Shown here piece after piece: positions 25,501-34,501 of a stretch of 64,000 nt of DNA (within the stretch, counting starts at the first letter, position 1; every line of letters starts with the position of its first letter). A program made the position numbers and the translations under genes. The stretch covers positions 108,830 through 172,829 of the forward strand of contig NZ_FOEF01000023.1 in the NCBI RefSeq assembly GCF_900110575.1. Direction: 5' to 3'. This stretch comes from Amycolatopsis saalfeldensis (GTDB lineage Bacteria > Actinomycetota > Actinomycetes > Mycobacteriales > Pseudonocardiaceae). The notes beneath the pieces are model-generated. The model saw only the letters and a list, made by a program, of their open reading frames with translations. It was not told the origin of the DNA and did no database searches.

Positions 25501-25937
25501 CTCTGGGCCACCATCTGCAACTGCTCGTCGGGGTAGAGATCCACCTCTCCGACGATAACTTCCAGCTCGACGCCCGGCAGCCCGAGATCGGTCAGGATCT
25601 CCAGGTCGCCCTCCGGCCAGACGGCTTCGTCGTCCTCGTCGGGCGGGTCGACGCGCAGGACGTCCAGCACGTCGGCGGCGATGTCGTAGTCCAGTGCCGC
25701 GGCGGCGTCGGACAGCAGCAGCGACGGCCCCCGCGGGCTCGGCCGGACGATCACGAAGAACTCGTCGTCCACGGCCAGCAGCCCGAACGCCGCCCCGGTC
25801 GAGCGGAGTTTCCCCAGCTCGGTGATCGCCGCGTCCAGCTCTGTGAGCGCCGCGGGATCGAGCGCACTGCACCGCCACCGACCGTCTTCTCGGACCACAG
25901 CCATCGCGAAGCCCGTGACCGGCTCTTGCACCGCCAT
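25455..25937 (-). CDS. tRNA adenosine deaminase-associated protein
   Basis: This 160-residue acidic protein is found next to tadA in many actinobacteria. It starts MAVQEPVTGFAMAVVRED and has conserved LLLSDAAAALDYDIA. Acidic runs are frequent (PPDEDDEAVWPEGDLE), and it ends RCGFAPEFTKLLDEL. The ATG at 25937 is chosen because upstream codons read poorly in this frame. Its role is not established; genomic pairing suggests it supports tRNA editing. It overlaps the longer form of tadA. Confidence 0.88.
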   Translation of the reverse strand: MAVQEPVTGFAMAVVREDGRWRCSALDPAALTELDAAITELGKLRSTGAAFGLLAVDDEFFVIVRPSPRGPSLLLSDAAAALDYDIAADVLDVLRVDPPDEDDEAVWPEGDLEILTDLGLPGVELEVIVGEVDLYPDEQLQMVAQRCGFAPEFTKLLDEL

Positions 25938-26013
25938 GCGCACACCGTATTCCGCCGGGGAAACGAGCGCACGCACGGTGCACCCGAAGGGGCGGGGGTG
26001 CCAGTATCGAATC

Positions 26014-27246
26014 ATGACCGGACCCACCGACCTGCCCACTCTCCCCGGCACCCCGTTCGCCGGGCTGCTCGCCGAGGCGCGGGCGCTGCAGGACCGCACC
26101 GTCGACCTCCGCCGGGCCCTGCACCGCCGTCCGGAGCAGGGCCTTCAGCTGCCGCGGACGCAGCAGGCGATCCGCGCGACGCTCGCCGACCTGCCGATCG
26201 AGTTCACCGAGGGCCGTTCGACGACGTCGCTCAGCGGCGTGCTGCGGGGCGCCCGCCCGGGCCCGGCCGTGCTGCTGCGCGGCGACATGGACGCGCTGCC
26301 ACTGCACGAGGACACCGGTCTGGAGTTCGCCTCCGAGGTCGACGACTCGATGCACGCCTGCGGGCACGACACGCACGTGGCGATGCTGGCCTCGGCCGCG
26401 CGGCTGCTCGCCGGGCGCGTCGACGAGCTGGCCGGCTCGGTGGTGTTCATGTTCCAGCCCGGTGAAGAGGGCGACCACGGCGCGCGGCACATGATCCACG
26501 AGGGCGTGCTGGACGCCGCGGGCCCGCGGGTGTCGCGCGCCTTCGCCCTGCACTCGATGGCGACGATGCCCAGCGGCGTCCTGCGGGTGCGCGGCGGGAC
26601 GATCATGGCTTCGGCGGACACGTTCCGGATCGAGGTGACCGGTCGCGGCGGCCACGGCTCGATGCCGCACGAGGCGATCGACCCGGTGCCGGCGGCGGCC
26701 GCGATGGTCGGCGCCCTGCAGACCATGGTGACGCGCCGCATCCCGGTGTTCGATCCCGCGGTGATCTCGGTGACCCGCATCGAGGCCGGCACGACCACGA
26801 ACATCATCCCCGAGACGGCGGTGCTCCAGGGGACCATTCGCGCCCTGTCGGAGAGCACGCGCGCGCTGATCCGCGAGGAGCTGCCGAAGGTCTGCACGTC
26901 CATCGGCGAGGCCCACGGCTGCCGCGTGCTGGCCGACGTCGACCCGGGCTACCCGGTGACGGTGAACGACGACGCTGTCGCCGCCCAGGTGCTGGCGCTG
27001 GCCGCCGACGTGCTCGGCCCGGCGAACGCCGAGGAGATTCTGGTGCCCAGTATGGCGGCCGAGGACTTTTCCTATGTGCTGCAACGAGTTCCGGGCGCGT
27101 TTGCGTTCCTCGGCGCCTGCCCGCCCGGGGTTGATCCCGAGACCGCCCCGAACAACCACTCCAACCGCGTGGTGTTCGACGAGAACGCGATGCCCAGTGG
27201 CGTGGCGATGCACACGGCGTTCGCCCTCGCCGCCCTGCGGGATTAA
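26014..27246 (+). CDS. M20-family amidohydrolase
   Basis: This 410-residue metal-dependent hydrolase is of the hippurate/N-acyl-amino-acid (M20D) type. Metal and catalytic motifs are RGDMDALPLHEDTG, MHACGHDTHVAML, QPGEEGDHGARHMI, ALHSMATMPSG, the dimerisation-domain VTGRGGHGSMPHEA, and a final NNHSNRVVFDENAM. The ATG at 26014 has a G-rich stretch upstream. It probably removes an acyl group from an amino acid or peptide in the cytosol. It is divergent from the tadA companion, and the small heme-degrading-family gene follows 25 bp later. Confidence 0.93.
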   Translation: MTGPTDLPTLPGTPFAGLLAEARALQDRTVDLRRALHRRPEQGLQLPRTQQAIRATLADLPIEFTEGRSTTSLSGVLRGARPGPAVLLRGDMDALPLHEDTGLEFASEVDDSMHACGHDTHVAMLASAARLLAGRVDELAGSVVFMFQPGEEGDHGARHMIHEGVLDAAGPRVSRAFALHSMATMPSGVLRVRGGTIMASADTFRIEVTGRGGHGSMPHEAIDPVPAAAAMVGALQTMVTRRIPVFDPAVISVTRIEAGTTTNIIPETAVLQGTIRALSESTRALIREELPKVCTSIGEAHGCRVLADVDPGYPVTVNDDAVAAQVLALAADVLGPANAEEILVPSMAAEDFSYVLQRVPGAFAFLGACPPGVDPETAPNNHSNRVVFDENAMPSGVAMHTAFALAALRD

Positions 27247-27271
27247 ACAACAGTGTTGATTTAATAGCGGC

Positions 27272-27730
27272 ATGACGACCGCAACCGAGCTTCTGGAGCA
27301 AGAGGGCCGGCTCACCTTCACCCGGTTCGACAACGAGACCGCGCTGGCGCTCGGCGAGCACCTGCTGGCCGCGGCGCGGGCGCGGTCCCTGCCGGTGACG
27401 ATCTCGGTCCGCCGGAACGGCCAGCGCCTGTTTCACGCCGCCCTGCCCGGCACGTCCGCCGACAACGACGCCTGGATCGAGCGCAAGAGCCGCGTCGTCG
27501 ACCGCTACGGGCACAGCTCGTTCCTGGTCGGCACGCAGTTCCGTGAGAAGGGCAGCTCGTTCGAGGCCGACTCGCGCCTGGACCCGGACCTCTACGCGGC
27601 GCACGGCGGCGTGTTCCCGGTGATCGTCGCGGGCGTCGGGCCGATCGGCACCGTCGGCGTCTCCGGTCTGCCGCAGGCCGACGACCACGCGTTTGTCGTC
27701 GAGCAGCTGGCGTCCTTCCTGGCCGGCTGA
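27272..27730 (+). CDS. UPF0303 / heme-degrading-domain (HbpS/GlcG-like) protein
   Basis: This 152-residue protein of the GlcG/HbpS/PduO-C superfamily is annotated in related genomes as UPF0303 or heme-degrading-domain. It has ETALALGEHLLAAARAR at the start, NDAWIERKSRVVDRYGHSS in the middle and VGTVGVSGLPQADDHAFV-like residues near the end. No signal peptide is seen, so it is cytosolic, unlike secreted HbpS. It follows the amidohydrolase closely, probably in one transcript. The biochemical role is uncertain. Confidence 0.85.
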   Translation: MTTATELLEQEGRLTFTRFDNETALALGEHLLAAARARSLPVTISVRRNGQRLFHAALPGTSADNDAWIERKSRVVDRYGHSSFLVGTQFREKGSSFEADSRLDPDLYAAHGGVFPVIVAGVGPIGTVGVSGLPQADDHAFVVEQLASFLAG

Positions 27731-27836
27731 CCGCAGAACTCCGTTACCCGACAGCCAGGTCGCCTGACCCAACACTCAGGACGCCCGCCCCGTGCTAGTC
27801 TCCTCGGGTCGATGCACATCATATATCAGATCGGAC

Positions 27837-28745
27837 ATGCCAGTGGTGTTCGAAACACAGCGGCGGCGGCTGGCCGGCGTGGTCGCGATTCCGGTGACGC
27901 CGTTCGGCGGCAATGGCGAGATCGACGAGGAGACGTACGGCCGGCTGGTCGAGCGGCTGACCACCAGCGGCATCGAGGTCGTCACGCCCAACGGGAACAC
28001 CGGTGAGTTCTACGCGCTCGACGAGCCCGAGACCCGGCTGTGCCTCGAGCTGGCGGTCAAGCGGGCGCACGGCGCGAGTGTGCTGGCGGGCGTCGGGCAC
28101 GACGTGCGCTCCGCGGTCAAGGCCGCGCGGCACGCCAGGGACACCGGCGCGGACATGATCATGATTCACCAGCCCGTGCATCCCTACGTTTCGCGGGACG
28201 GGTGGGTCGAGTACCACCGGACGATCGCCGAGGCGGTGCCCGAGCTCGGCGTTGTCCTCTACATCCGCAACCCCGCCATCTCCGGGGAAGAGCTGGCCCG
28301 CCTCGGCGACGCCGCGCCGAACGTCATCGGCGTCAAGTACGCGGTGCCGGATCCGGTGCAGTTCGCGACTGTCGCGCGAGAAGCGGGGTACGAGCGCTTC
28401 GTGTGGATCGCCGGCCTCGCGGAGCTGTCCGCGCCTGGCTACTTCGCCGTCGGCGCGACCGGCTTCACGTCCGGCCTGGTGAATGTCGACCCGAGGATTT
28501 CGCTGGACCTGTTCGCCAAGCTCAGCACCCGTGACTTCGCGGGCGCGATGGCGATCTGGGAACGGATCCGGCCGTTCGAACAGATGCGCGCGGCCGAAGG
28601 GAACGCCAACAACGTCAGCGTCGTCAAGGACGCGCTCTCCCAATTGGGGTTGTGCCGTCCGGACGTCCGGCCGCCGAGCCGCGTGCTGACACCGCCTGAG
28701 CGGGAACGACTGTTCGGACTGCTGTCGTCTTGGGGACTTTCGTAA
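27837..28745 (+). CDS. dihydrodipicolinate synthase-family aldolase/dehydratase
   Basis: This 302-residue TIM-barrel lyase of the DapA superfamily has IPVTPFGGNGEID at the start, TPNGNTGEFYAL (GxxGE), the YIRNPA Tyr, and the Schiff-base Lys in NVIGVKYAVPD near residue 165. Since the genome should carry a separate dapA, this is more likely a catabolic member, for example 5-dehydro-4-deoxyglucarate dehydratase-like. The ATG at 27837 lies directly after an unusually A/T-rich island (ATCATATATCAGAT), which may be an operator. A hairpin follows the stop. Confidence 0.88.
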   Translation: MPVVFETQRRRLAGVVAIPVTPFGGNGEIDEETYGRLVERLTTSGIEVVTPNGNTGEFYALDEPETRLCLELAVKRAHGASVLAGVGHDVRSAVKAARHARDTGADMIMIHQPVHPYVSRDGWVEYHRTIAEAVPELGVVLYIRNPAISGEELARLGDAAPNVIGVKYAVPDPVQFATVAREAGYERFVWIAGLAELSAPGYFAVGATGFTSGLVNVDPRISLDLFAKLSTRDFAGAMAIWERIRPFEQMRAAEGNANNVSVVKDALSQLGLCRPDVRPPSRVLTPPERERLFGLLSSWGLS

Positions 28746-28760
28746 CCGGGCGAACGGGCC

Positions 28761-28783
28761 CCGCCGGCTGCCGCAACCGGCGG
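28761..28783 (+). terminator. short GC hairpin after the DapA-family gene
   Basis: CCGCCGG at 28761 and CCGGCGG at 28777 enclose a 9-base loop, 15 bp past the stop codon. It is a weak candidate terminator with no U-tract. Confidence 0.4.
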
Positions 28784-28868
28784 CGTGCGCAATACCGTTG
28801 ACCATACGCCTGTTTCGTTTCCGCCAGGGGAATTGCCATCGCCGCGCAGGAGTGAGAGGCTGGGCGCA

Positions 28869-28889
28869 GGCCGCGATGCCATCGCGGCC
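28869..28889. promoter_or_regulatory. 21-bp palindrome in the desaturase upstream region
   Basis: GGCCGCGATG, a central C and CATCGCGGCC form a perfect palindrome, about 100 bp before the desaturase start. It could be a repressor operator or an RNA hairpin in the leader. Confidence 0.4.
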
Positions 28890-28986
28890 AGGCCCCAGCG
28901 CCCTTCTCCCGGACTGGACCCGGACCCGTCGTGGCCGGAAAACCGTCGCTGGACAAGCATCTCGCCTGAACCAGAGCGGTGTCGTC

Positions 28987-30036
28987 ATGACCTCGTCCCG
29001 TACTTCTGATGCCCTCGATCCGTTGCCCCCCAAGGGTAGTGAGTTCGCGGAGCTGTCCCGGCTGATCAAGGCGGCCGGCCTGCTGGAGCGCCGCCGCAAG
29101 AGCTACGCCATCCGGATCGGGCTCAACCTGTTCGCCTTCGCGGCCGGTTGGGTCGCCTTCGTCTACCTCGGTGACTCCTGGTGGCAGCTGTTCCTCGCCG
29201 CGTTCTTCGCGATGATGTTCGCGCAGCTCGCCTTCATCGGCCACGACGCCGGACACCGGCAGATCTTCGGCACCCACAAGGCAAACGACGCCACCGGATT
29301 GGTCCACGGTGGACTGACCGGCCTCAGTTACGGCTGGTGGATCGGCACCCACAACCGGCACCACGCCAACCCGAACCACGAGGACGAGGACCCGGACGTC
29401 GACATCGCCGCCCTCGCCTTCAGCCGCGCGCAGAGCAGTGAGAAGCGCGGTTTTCTCCGCTGGGTCGCCAAATACCAGGCGTTCCTGTTCTTCCCGCTGC
29501 TGTTGCTGGAAGGCCTGAACCTGCACGTGTCGAGTGTGAAGGCGGTGTGGGCCGGTGACGTCCGGCGGCACAAACTGGAGTCCACGCTCCTGATCGGTCA
29601 CCTGGTGGCCTACCTGGCCGCGGTGTTCATCGTGCTGTCACCGCTGACCGGTCTCGTGTTCATCGCCGTGCACCAATGCCTTTGGGGCCTGTACATGGGC
29701 TCTTCGTTCGCGCCCAACCACAAGGGCATGGAGATGCTGACCAGCGGGCACAAGCTCGACTTCCTGCGCAAGCAGGTGCTGACCTCGCGCAACATCCGCG
29801 GCGGGCCGGTAGTCGACTTCGTCCTCGGCGGGCTGAACTACCAGATCGAGCACCACCTGTTCCCGAGCATGGCCCGGGGCAACCTCAAGCACGCGCAGGT
29901 GATCGTGCGGGAGTTCTGCGCCGAGCGCGGAATCTCCTACGCGGAGTGCGGCTGGGCCCGCTCCTACGGTTACGTGCTGGAGCACCTGCACTCCGTCGGC
30001 GAGCCGCTGCGAACTCCCGCACGGGTCTCGTCATGA
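28987..30036 (+). CDS. membrane fatty acyl-CoA desaturase
   Basis: This 349-residue di-iron integral membrane desaturase introduces a double bond into fatty acyl chains. The three histidine boxes are present: HDAGHRQ at about residue 82, HNRHHANPNHED at about 118, and QIEHHLFPSM near 285. Hydrophobic segments surround residues 38-75 and 195-245. The start at 28987 (MTSSRTSDALDPLPPKGSEF) matches the family N-terminus, and upstream in-frame codons do not. Two very small genes follow with overlapping starts (30033 and 30221), which suggests a coupled three-gene operon, perhaps including electron-transfer or regulatory helpers. Confidence 0.92.
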   Translation: MTSSRTSDALDPLPPKGSEFAELSRLIKAAGLLERRRKSYAIRIGLNLFAFAAGWVAFVYLGDSWWQLFLAAFFAMMFAQLAFIGHDAGHRQIFGTHKANDATGLVHGGLTGLSYGWWIGTHNRHHANPNHEDEDPDVDIAALAFSRAQSSEKRGFLRWVAKYQAFLFFPLLLLEGLNLHVSSVKAVWAGDVRRHKLESTLLIGHLVAYLAAVFIVLSPLTGLVFIAVHQCLWGLYMGSSFAPNHKGMEMLTSGHKLDFLRKQVLTSRNIRGGPVVDFVLGGLNYQIEHHLFPSMARGNLKHAQVIVREFCAERGISYAECGWARSYGYVLEHLHSVGEPLRTPARVSS

Positions 30037-30224
30037 CCGCGGCGACCCCGGCGGACGCACCCGCCGGGCCCCTGGCGGAGAACGCCTGCCCCAGCTGCCC
30101 TCACCCACTCGACTCACACGACGTGATCGCGCGCCGCTTCTGCACCGCGACGGCCGCCGGCCACCTCGAGCGCGGCTGCGTCTGCGGCGCGGCCGTCGAT
30201 CCGCACGCCAGGAAGAAGCCATGA
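30033..30224 (+). CDS. 63-residue Cys-rich protein coupled to the desaturase
   Basis: The ATG overlaps the desaturase stop (ATGA). The protein has a CPSC pair, a later RRFC, and RGCVCG with His residues between, a spacing that could bind zinc or iron. I do not recognise a named family. Position suggests a partner of the desaturase, for instance in metal or electron supply; this is inference. Confidence 0.65.
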   Translation: MTAATPADAPAGPLAENACPSCPHPLDSHDVIARRFCTATAAGHLERGCVCGAAVDPHARKKP

Positions 30225-30376
30225 CCGCACCCACGCCCGTCACCCGTTACCAGCAACGGGTCGACCGAGTACAGAAAATCGTCCAGGTCCACACCAAGCT
30301 CGACGACACCAAGGCCCGCGCCCTCGCGACCGACATGGTGCACGTACTCGACACCATGCCGGAGTCCGTTCGCTGA
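30221..30376 (+). CDS. 51-residue small protein in the desaturase operon
   Basis: The ATG at 30221 overlaps the previous stop by 4 bp, and the frame runs to TGA at 30376. The sequence begins MTAPTPVTRYQQRVDRVQK and looks like one amphipathic helical pair (IVQVHTKLDDTKARALATDM). Codon choice fits the genome. It has no recognised family. Translational coupling through two successive ATGA overlaps supports it as real. Confidence 0.6.
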   Translation: MTAPTPVTRYQQRVDRVQKIVQVHTKLDDTKARALATDMVHVLDTMPESVR

Positions 30377-30441
30377 AACCCGGGCGGCCATCGGTGAGAA
30401 CACCTGGTGGCCGCTTGGCCATTTCCGGGCCGGCAGCCGCC

Positions 30442-31431
30442 TCACGGCGCCGAGGCCGGCCAGGTCTCGCCGAGGCCGAACGCCGGGAACACCTCTGTCC
30501 CGAAGGTGATCACTTCGGCGACTCGGCCATTCGAAATCCGTAACGCGTTGAGCCCGAAAGCGCGGAAGACCCCGTCCACGCGGACGTAAGTGGCCAGCGC
30601 GGGCAGGCCGTTCGCGGAGATCGGCAGCACGCGAAACGGCGCGGCGTGGTCCCCGCGAAATGCCGGCTCCCAGGCCTCCTGCACTGTCGACAGGCCTGAA
30701 TACCAGGTGGGCTCCGGTCCGGAGTGACCGCCGGCGCCCGACGCGTGACTGCAGCGGACGTCTTCGCGCAGCAATTCCGCGAAGGTCGCTTCATCGTGCT
30801 CCACCAACGCCGTCATGTAGCGCGCGACGACAGCGCGTTCCGCTTCACTCGCTTCACCGGCCTGCCACTCCGTACGCCGTGCGGGCAAATGCTCCTTCAG
30901 CGCGGCGCGGCTCCGTTGAACGGTGCTGTTCACTGAAGCCGGCGTGGTCCCCAGCGCCGTCGCCGTCTCGCGCGCGGACCAGCCGAGCACGTCACGCAGC
31001 AGCAACGCCGCCCGTCCACGCGGCGAAAGATGCTGGATCGCCGCCAGGAAAGCCAGCTCAACGGTCTCGCGCGCGACAACCACGGCGTCCGGCTCCAGCA
31101 GGCTGTCCGGGAACGGCTGCAGCCAGGGCACCGCCACCGCCGGCCGCGGCGTGAGGTCCGAATCGCGCGTCGACGGCAGGTCGAGCACCGGTAGCTCCCG
31201 CGGGTGCGCGTCGAGGAAGTCGAGGCACGCGTTCGTCGCGATGCGGTATAGCCACGCCCGTACGCTCGCGCGCCCCTCGTACGTCGAACGGCCGCGCCAA
31301 GCGCGCAGCAGCGTCTCCTGGACCAGGTCCTCGGCCTCGTCGAACGAGCCGAGCATCCGGTAGCAGTGCACCCGCAGCTCCCGCCGGTGCGCCTCGATCT
31401 CCGTCGTGAAGTCCGTCATCGGTTCAACCAT
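30442..31431 (-). CDS. ECF sigma factor with SnoaL-like C-terminal domain
   Basis: This 329-residue alternative sigma factor has region 2 at residues 10-80 (RMLGSFDEAEDLVQETLLRAW) and region 4 at about 130-185 (LSPRGRAALLLRDVLGWSA then TALGTTPASVNSTVQRSR). A SnoaL-like domain fills the C-terminal 130 residues (AFRAFGLNALRISNGRVAEV-like), as in the SigG/TIGR02960 type. In such factors the extra domain takes the place of an anti-sigma partner in control, and no anti-sigma gene is adjacent. The ATG at 31431 has AAGGGAC upstream. Confidence 0.9.
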   Translation of the reverse strand: MVEPMTDFTTEIEAHRRELRVHCYRMLGSFDEAEDLVQETLLRAWRGRSTYEGRASVRAWLYRIATNACLDFLDAHPRELPVLDLPSTRDSDLTPRPAVAVPWLQPFPDSLLEPDAVVVARETVELAFLAAIQHLSPRGRAALLLRDVLGWSARETATALGTTPASVNSTVQRSRAALKEHLPARRTEWQAGEASEAERAVVARYMTALVEHDEATFAELLREDVRCSHASGAGGHSGPEPTWYSGLSTVQEAWEPAFRGDHAAPFRVLPISANGLPALATYVRVDGVFRAFGLNALRISNGRVAEVITFGTEVFPAFGLGETWPASAP

Positions 31432-31625
31432 GTCCCTTGTGACGGCGTCTCGCCCGAAAACCGAACACAGCGCAGGTCAGTGCGGGTGTGGCGCAAGTTA
31501 CCCGTGCGTAAATAAGACGTCAGCGCGGGGGACGAAAGCGTCAGCGTCGTGTTCACGGTGTGAGCGGAACGCTGAGCCCGGCAGTCTGCTGGAGGGGTCC
31601 GAATGGCCCACTCACGGAGGTAACC

Positions 31626-32963
31626 GTGACGCTCAGCGAGCTACTGCCCAGCCTCGGTTGTGAGGCCGCCGACCACCTCGAACCGGGGCTGTGGCCGCGG
31701 AGCGCCTCCCTTGGCGAAGGCGGTGAGCTGATTTTCGCGGGTGCCCCGGTGAGTCACCTGGCCGCCCGGTTCGGCACGCCGGCGTATCTCCTCGACGAGG
31801 CGCAGGTGCGCGACACCGCCCGCGCGTACCGCCGCGCCCTTCCGGAGGCCGAAGTCGCCTTCGCGAGCAAGGCGCTGTGTACCCGCGCCGTGCTGCGCTG
31901 GCTCGCCGAAGAGGGGTTGTCGCTCGACACGTGCTCCGCGGGCGAGATCGCCGTCGCACGCTCCATCGGCTTCCCCGCCGAGCGGATTCTGTTGCACGGC
32001 AACGCGAAGACGCCCGAAGACCTGAAGGCCGCGCTCGAGTACGGCGTCCGCCGCATCGTGCTGGACTCGCTGGACGAGGTCGAGCAGCTCGGCGCCCTCG
32101 CGCACGGCGCGCAGGAGGTGATGATCCGCGTGACGCCCGGCGTCACCGGCGACACCCACGCCGCCATCACCACCGGCACCGAGGGCCAGAAGTTCGGCTT
32201 CTCGCTGCGCGGCGACGTGCAGGACAACGTGGACCGCGCCGTTGCCGCCGTGCTCGCGCAGCCCGGGCTGCGGCTGGTCGGCCTGCACTGCCACATCGGC
32301 TCCCAGGTTTCGCGGGTGGACCGGTACGAGGAAGCGGCGCGGCGGATGGTCGAGGTGCTCGTCCGGATCCGCGACACCTACGGCGTCACCCTGCGTGAGC
32401 TGGACCTGGGCGGCGGGCAGGCCGTGCCGTCCCTCGACCGCGAGGCGGCGTTCGACCTCGAAGGCTACGCGCGCCGGCTCCGGGTGGCGCTGGGGTACGA
32501 GTGCTCGTCACGCGGATTTCCCTTGCCCCGCTTGACGATCGAGCCTGGCCGCGCGATCGTCGGGCCGTCCGGGATCACGGTGTACCGGGTGTGCGCGGTC
32601 AAGCGCGGCAGCCGCACGTTCGTCGCCGTCGACGGTGGGATGAGCGACAACGCGCGCCCCGCGCTGTACGGCGCGCGCTACACCGCCCGGCTCGTCGGGC
32701 GCCACACAAGAGCGGCACGACAGCCGGTGACCGTGGTCGGACGGCACTGCGAGTCCGGCGACGTGCTGGCCCACGACGTCTGCCTGCCCGGCGACATCCA
32801 CGCGGGCGACCTGCTGGCCGTGCCGTGCACCGGCGCGTACCACCACTCGCTGGCCTCGAACTACAACCTCGTGGGGCGCCCGCCACTGGTCGGCGTCCGC
32901 GACGGCCTCGCGACGCTGCTGGTCCCGCGCGAGACCGAGGAAGACCTGCTCCGGCGCTGCTAG
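31626..32963 (+). CDS. lysA: diaminopimelate decarboxylase-family PLP enzyme
   Basis: This 445-residue fold-III PLP decarboxylase is expected to convert meso-diaminopimelate to lysine. The PLP lysine is in AFASKALCTRAV; LHCHIGSQ, LDLGGGQAVP, TIEPGRAIVG, VDGGMSDNARPALYG, GRHCESGDVLA and GAYHHSLASNYN are all family hallmarks. The GTG at 31626 has GGAGG 6 bases upstream. The gene stands apart from threonine or arginine biosynthesis genes that usually neighbour lysA, so a paralogue with another role is possible. It overlaps the convergent permease by 4 bp in a shared CTAG. Confidence 0.88.
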   Translation: MTLSELLPSLGCEAADHLEPGLWPRSASLGEGGELIFAGAPVSHLAARFGTPAYLLDEAQVRDTARAYRRALPEAEVAFASKALCTRAVLRWLAEEGLSLDTCSAGEIAVARSIGFPAERILLHGNAKTPEDLKAALEYGVRRIVLDSLDEVEQLGALAHGAQEVMIRVTPGVTGDTHAAITTGTEGQKFGFSLRGDVQDNVDRAVAAVLAQPGLRLVGLHCHIGSQVSRVDRYEEAARRMVEVLVRIRDTYGVTLRELDLGGGQAVPSLDREAAFDLEGYARRLRVALGYECSSRGFPLPRLTIEPGRAIVGPSGITVYRVCAVKRGSRTFVAVDGGMSDNARPALYGARYTARLVGRHTRAARQPVTVVGRHCESGDVLAHDVCLPGDIHAGDLLAVPCTGAYHHSLASNYNLVGRPPLVGVRDGLATLLVPRETEEDLLRRC

Positions 32964-34501
32964 GCCTCGATGACGTCGCCGCCGCGCGGGACCGAACCGC
33001 GCGGCAGGCGGCGGCCGGCGAAGAACTCGCGGCACCAGTGGCGCACGGCGAACATCAGCGGGAACCCGATCACGATCGACACCACGCCGATCACCGCGAC
33101 GCCGCCGATGCCGAAGACCGTGGTCTCCCCGGCGTCCGGCTTCGCGTATTCGCGCACCGCGAGCACCAGCACAGCCAGGAAGAACAGGCCGCCGGTGAGC
33201 GGAAGCAGCCCGCGTAAGAAGAAGTTGCGCACGCTCGTGAACAGCGTCCGGCGGAACACCCAGACGCACGCGAGCGCCGTCATCGTGTACTCGATCGCGA
33301 TCGTGAGCCCGACGGCGTCCACGGAGTCGGACAGCACGTTGTCGCTCCACGCTGCCAGCAGCACGAACAGCGCGAGTGACACCAGGCCGAACGTCCAGGT
33401 CGACACCGTCGGCGTCCGGTACCTCGGGTGCACGCGGCCGAACACCTTCGGCAGCGCGCCGTGGGCCGCCATCGACAGCGTGGTGCGCGCGGCGGGCATG
33501 ATCGTCGCCTGGCTGGTCGCGGCGCCGCTGGTGAGCACCGAGACGATCAGCAGCAGCCCGAACACCCGGCCCAGCCCGGACGAGCCGAACACCGCGCCGC
33601 CGAGGCCGGCCAGCACGTCCCCGGAGTCGGCCTCGTTGCCCAGCCCGATGCCGTCCTCGCCGACGCCCGCGAACGCGAGCGCGGCGACCGTGACGAGCAG
33701 GTAGTTCAGCACCAGCAGCACGGTCGACAACACGGCGGCGCGGCCCGGCGCGTGACGCGGGTCGGCGGACTCCTCGTTCACCGAAAGCGAGCTTTCCCAG
33801 CCCCAGTAAATGAACACGGCCAGCAGGACGGCGGACACGGCCGTCCCGATGCTGACGCCGTTCGGCCACAGCCAGCTCCACTGCGGCAGGCTCGCCTGGG
33901 CGCCCGCGCTGCCGCCGTACACGCGTCCGAGCGCCACCACGGAGAACACCACCAGGACGGCCAGCTCGATGCCGAGCAGGATCCACTGCACTCGCGCGGA
34001 CACCTCGATGCCGCGATAGCAGAGCCAGCACAGCGCGAGCAGCCACACGCCGCCGATCGCGGTCGTCACGGCGCGGTTGCCCGCGAGGCCGTCGGCGCCG
34101 AAGAGCAGCAGCGTGTACCGGCCGGTGAGCGCCGACTGGCTGCTCATCACCAGCAGCTGCGCGACGGTGACCACCCAGCCCGTCAGCCAGCCGGCGCGGC
34201 TGCCGAACGCGCGCGTCGCCCAGGTGAAGTTGGTGCCGCAGTCCGGCTCCGCGGCATTCAGCTCGCGGAACGCGAAAGCCACGAACAGCACCGGGACGAA
34301 CGAAAACAGGATGAACGCGGCGGCCTTGAATCCCGTGCCCGCGAGCACGATGAAGCCGAGCGTCGCCGCAATGGAATATGCGGGCGCCGTCGACGACATC
34401 CCGATCACCATCGACGACACCATGCCGAGCGCGCCGCCGCGAAGCCCCTTGGCCTGGACCACGGGAGCGGTCGCGGGGCCGGGCGCGACGGCTTCCGACA
34501 T
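32960..34501 (-). CDS. APC-family amino acid permease
   Basis: This 513-residue membrane transporter has about 12 hydrophobic segments. The first is GGALGMVSSMVIGMSSTAPA, typical of APC permeases, and DCGTNFTWATRAFGSRAGWL and WGWESSLSVNEE lie between segments. The ATG at 34501 has GAGGAG upstream. It is transcribed away from the Lrp-type regulator at 34749, which probably controls it in response to an amino acid. It converges with the lysA-like gene, and their stop codons overlap in CTAG. Confidence 0.92.
   Translation of the reverse strand: MSEAVAPGPATAPVVQAKGLRGGALGMVSSMVIGMSSTAPAYSIAATLGFIVLAGTGFKAAAFILFSFVPVLFVAFAFRELNAAEPDCGTNFTWATRAFGSRAGWLTGWVVTVAQLLVMSSQSALTGRYTLLLFGADGLAGNRAVTTAIGGVWLLALCWLCYRGIEVSARVQWILLGIELAVLVVFSVVALGRVYGGSAGAQASLPQWSWLWPNGVSIGTAVSAVLLAVFIYWGWESSLSVNEESADPRHAPGRAAVLSTVLLVLNYLLVTVAALAFAGVGEDGIGLGNEADSGDVLAGLGGAVFGSSGLGRVFGLLLIVSVLTSGAATSQATIMPAARTTLSMAAHGALPKVFGRVHPRYRTPTVSTWTFGLVSLALFVLLAAWSDNVLSDSVDAVGLTIAIEYTMTALACVWVFRRTLFTSVRNFFLRGLLPLTGGLFFLAVLVLAVREYAKPDAGETTVFGIGGVAVIGVVSIVIGFPLMFAVRHWCREFFAGRRLPRGSVPRGGDVIEA

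Noticed and set aside
24991..27333. A 780-codon minus-strand frame spanning tadA and the M20 gene
   Set aside because: Only its C-terminal part reads as TadA. The rest is the antisense of the amidohydrolase, which has intact metal motifs on the plus strand.
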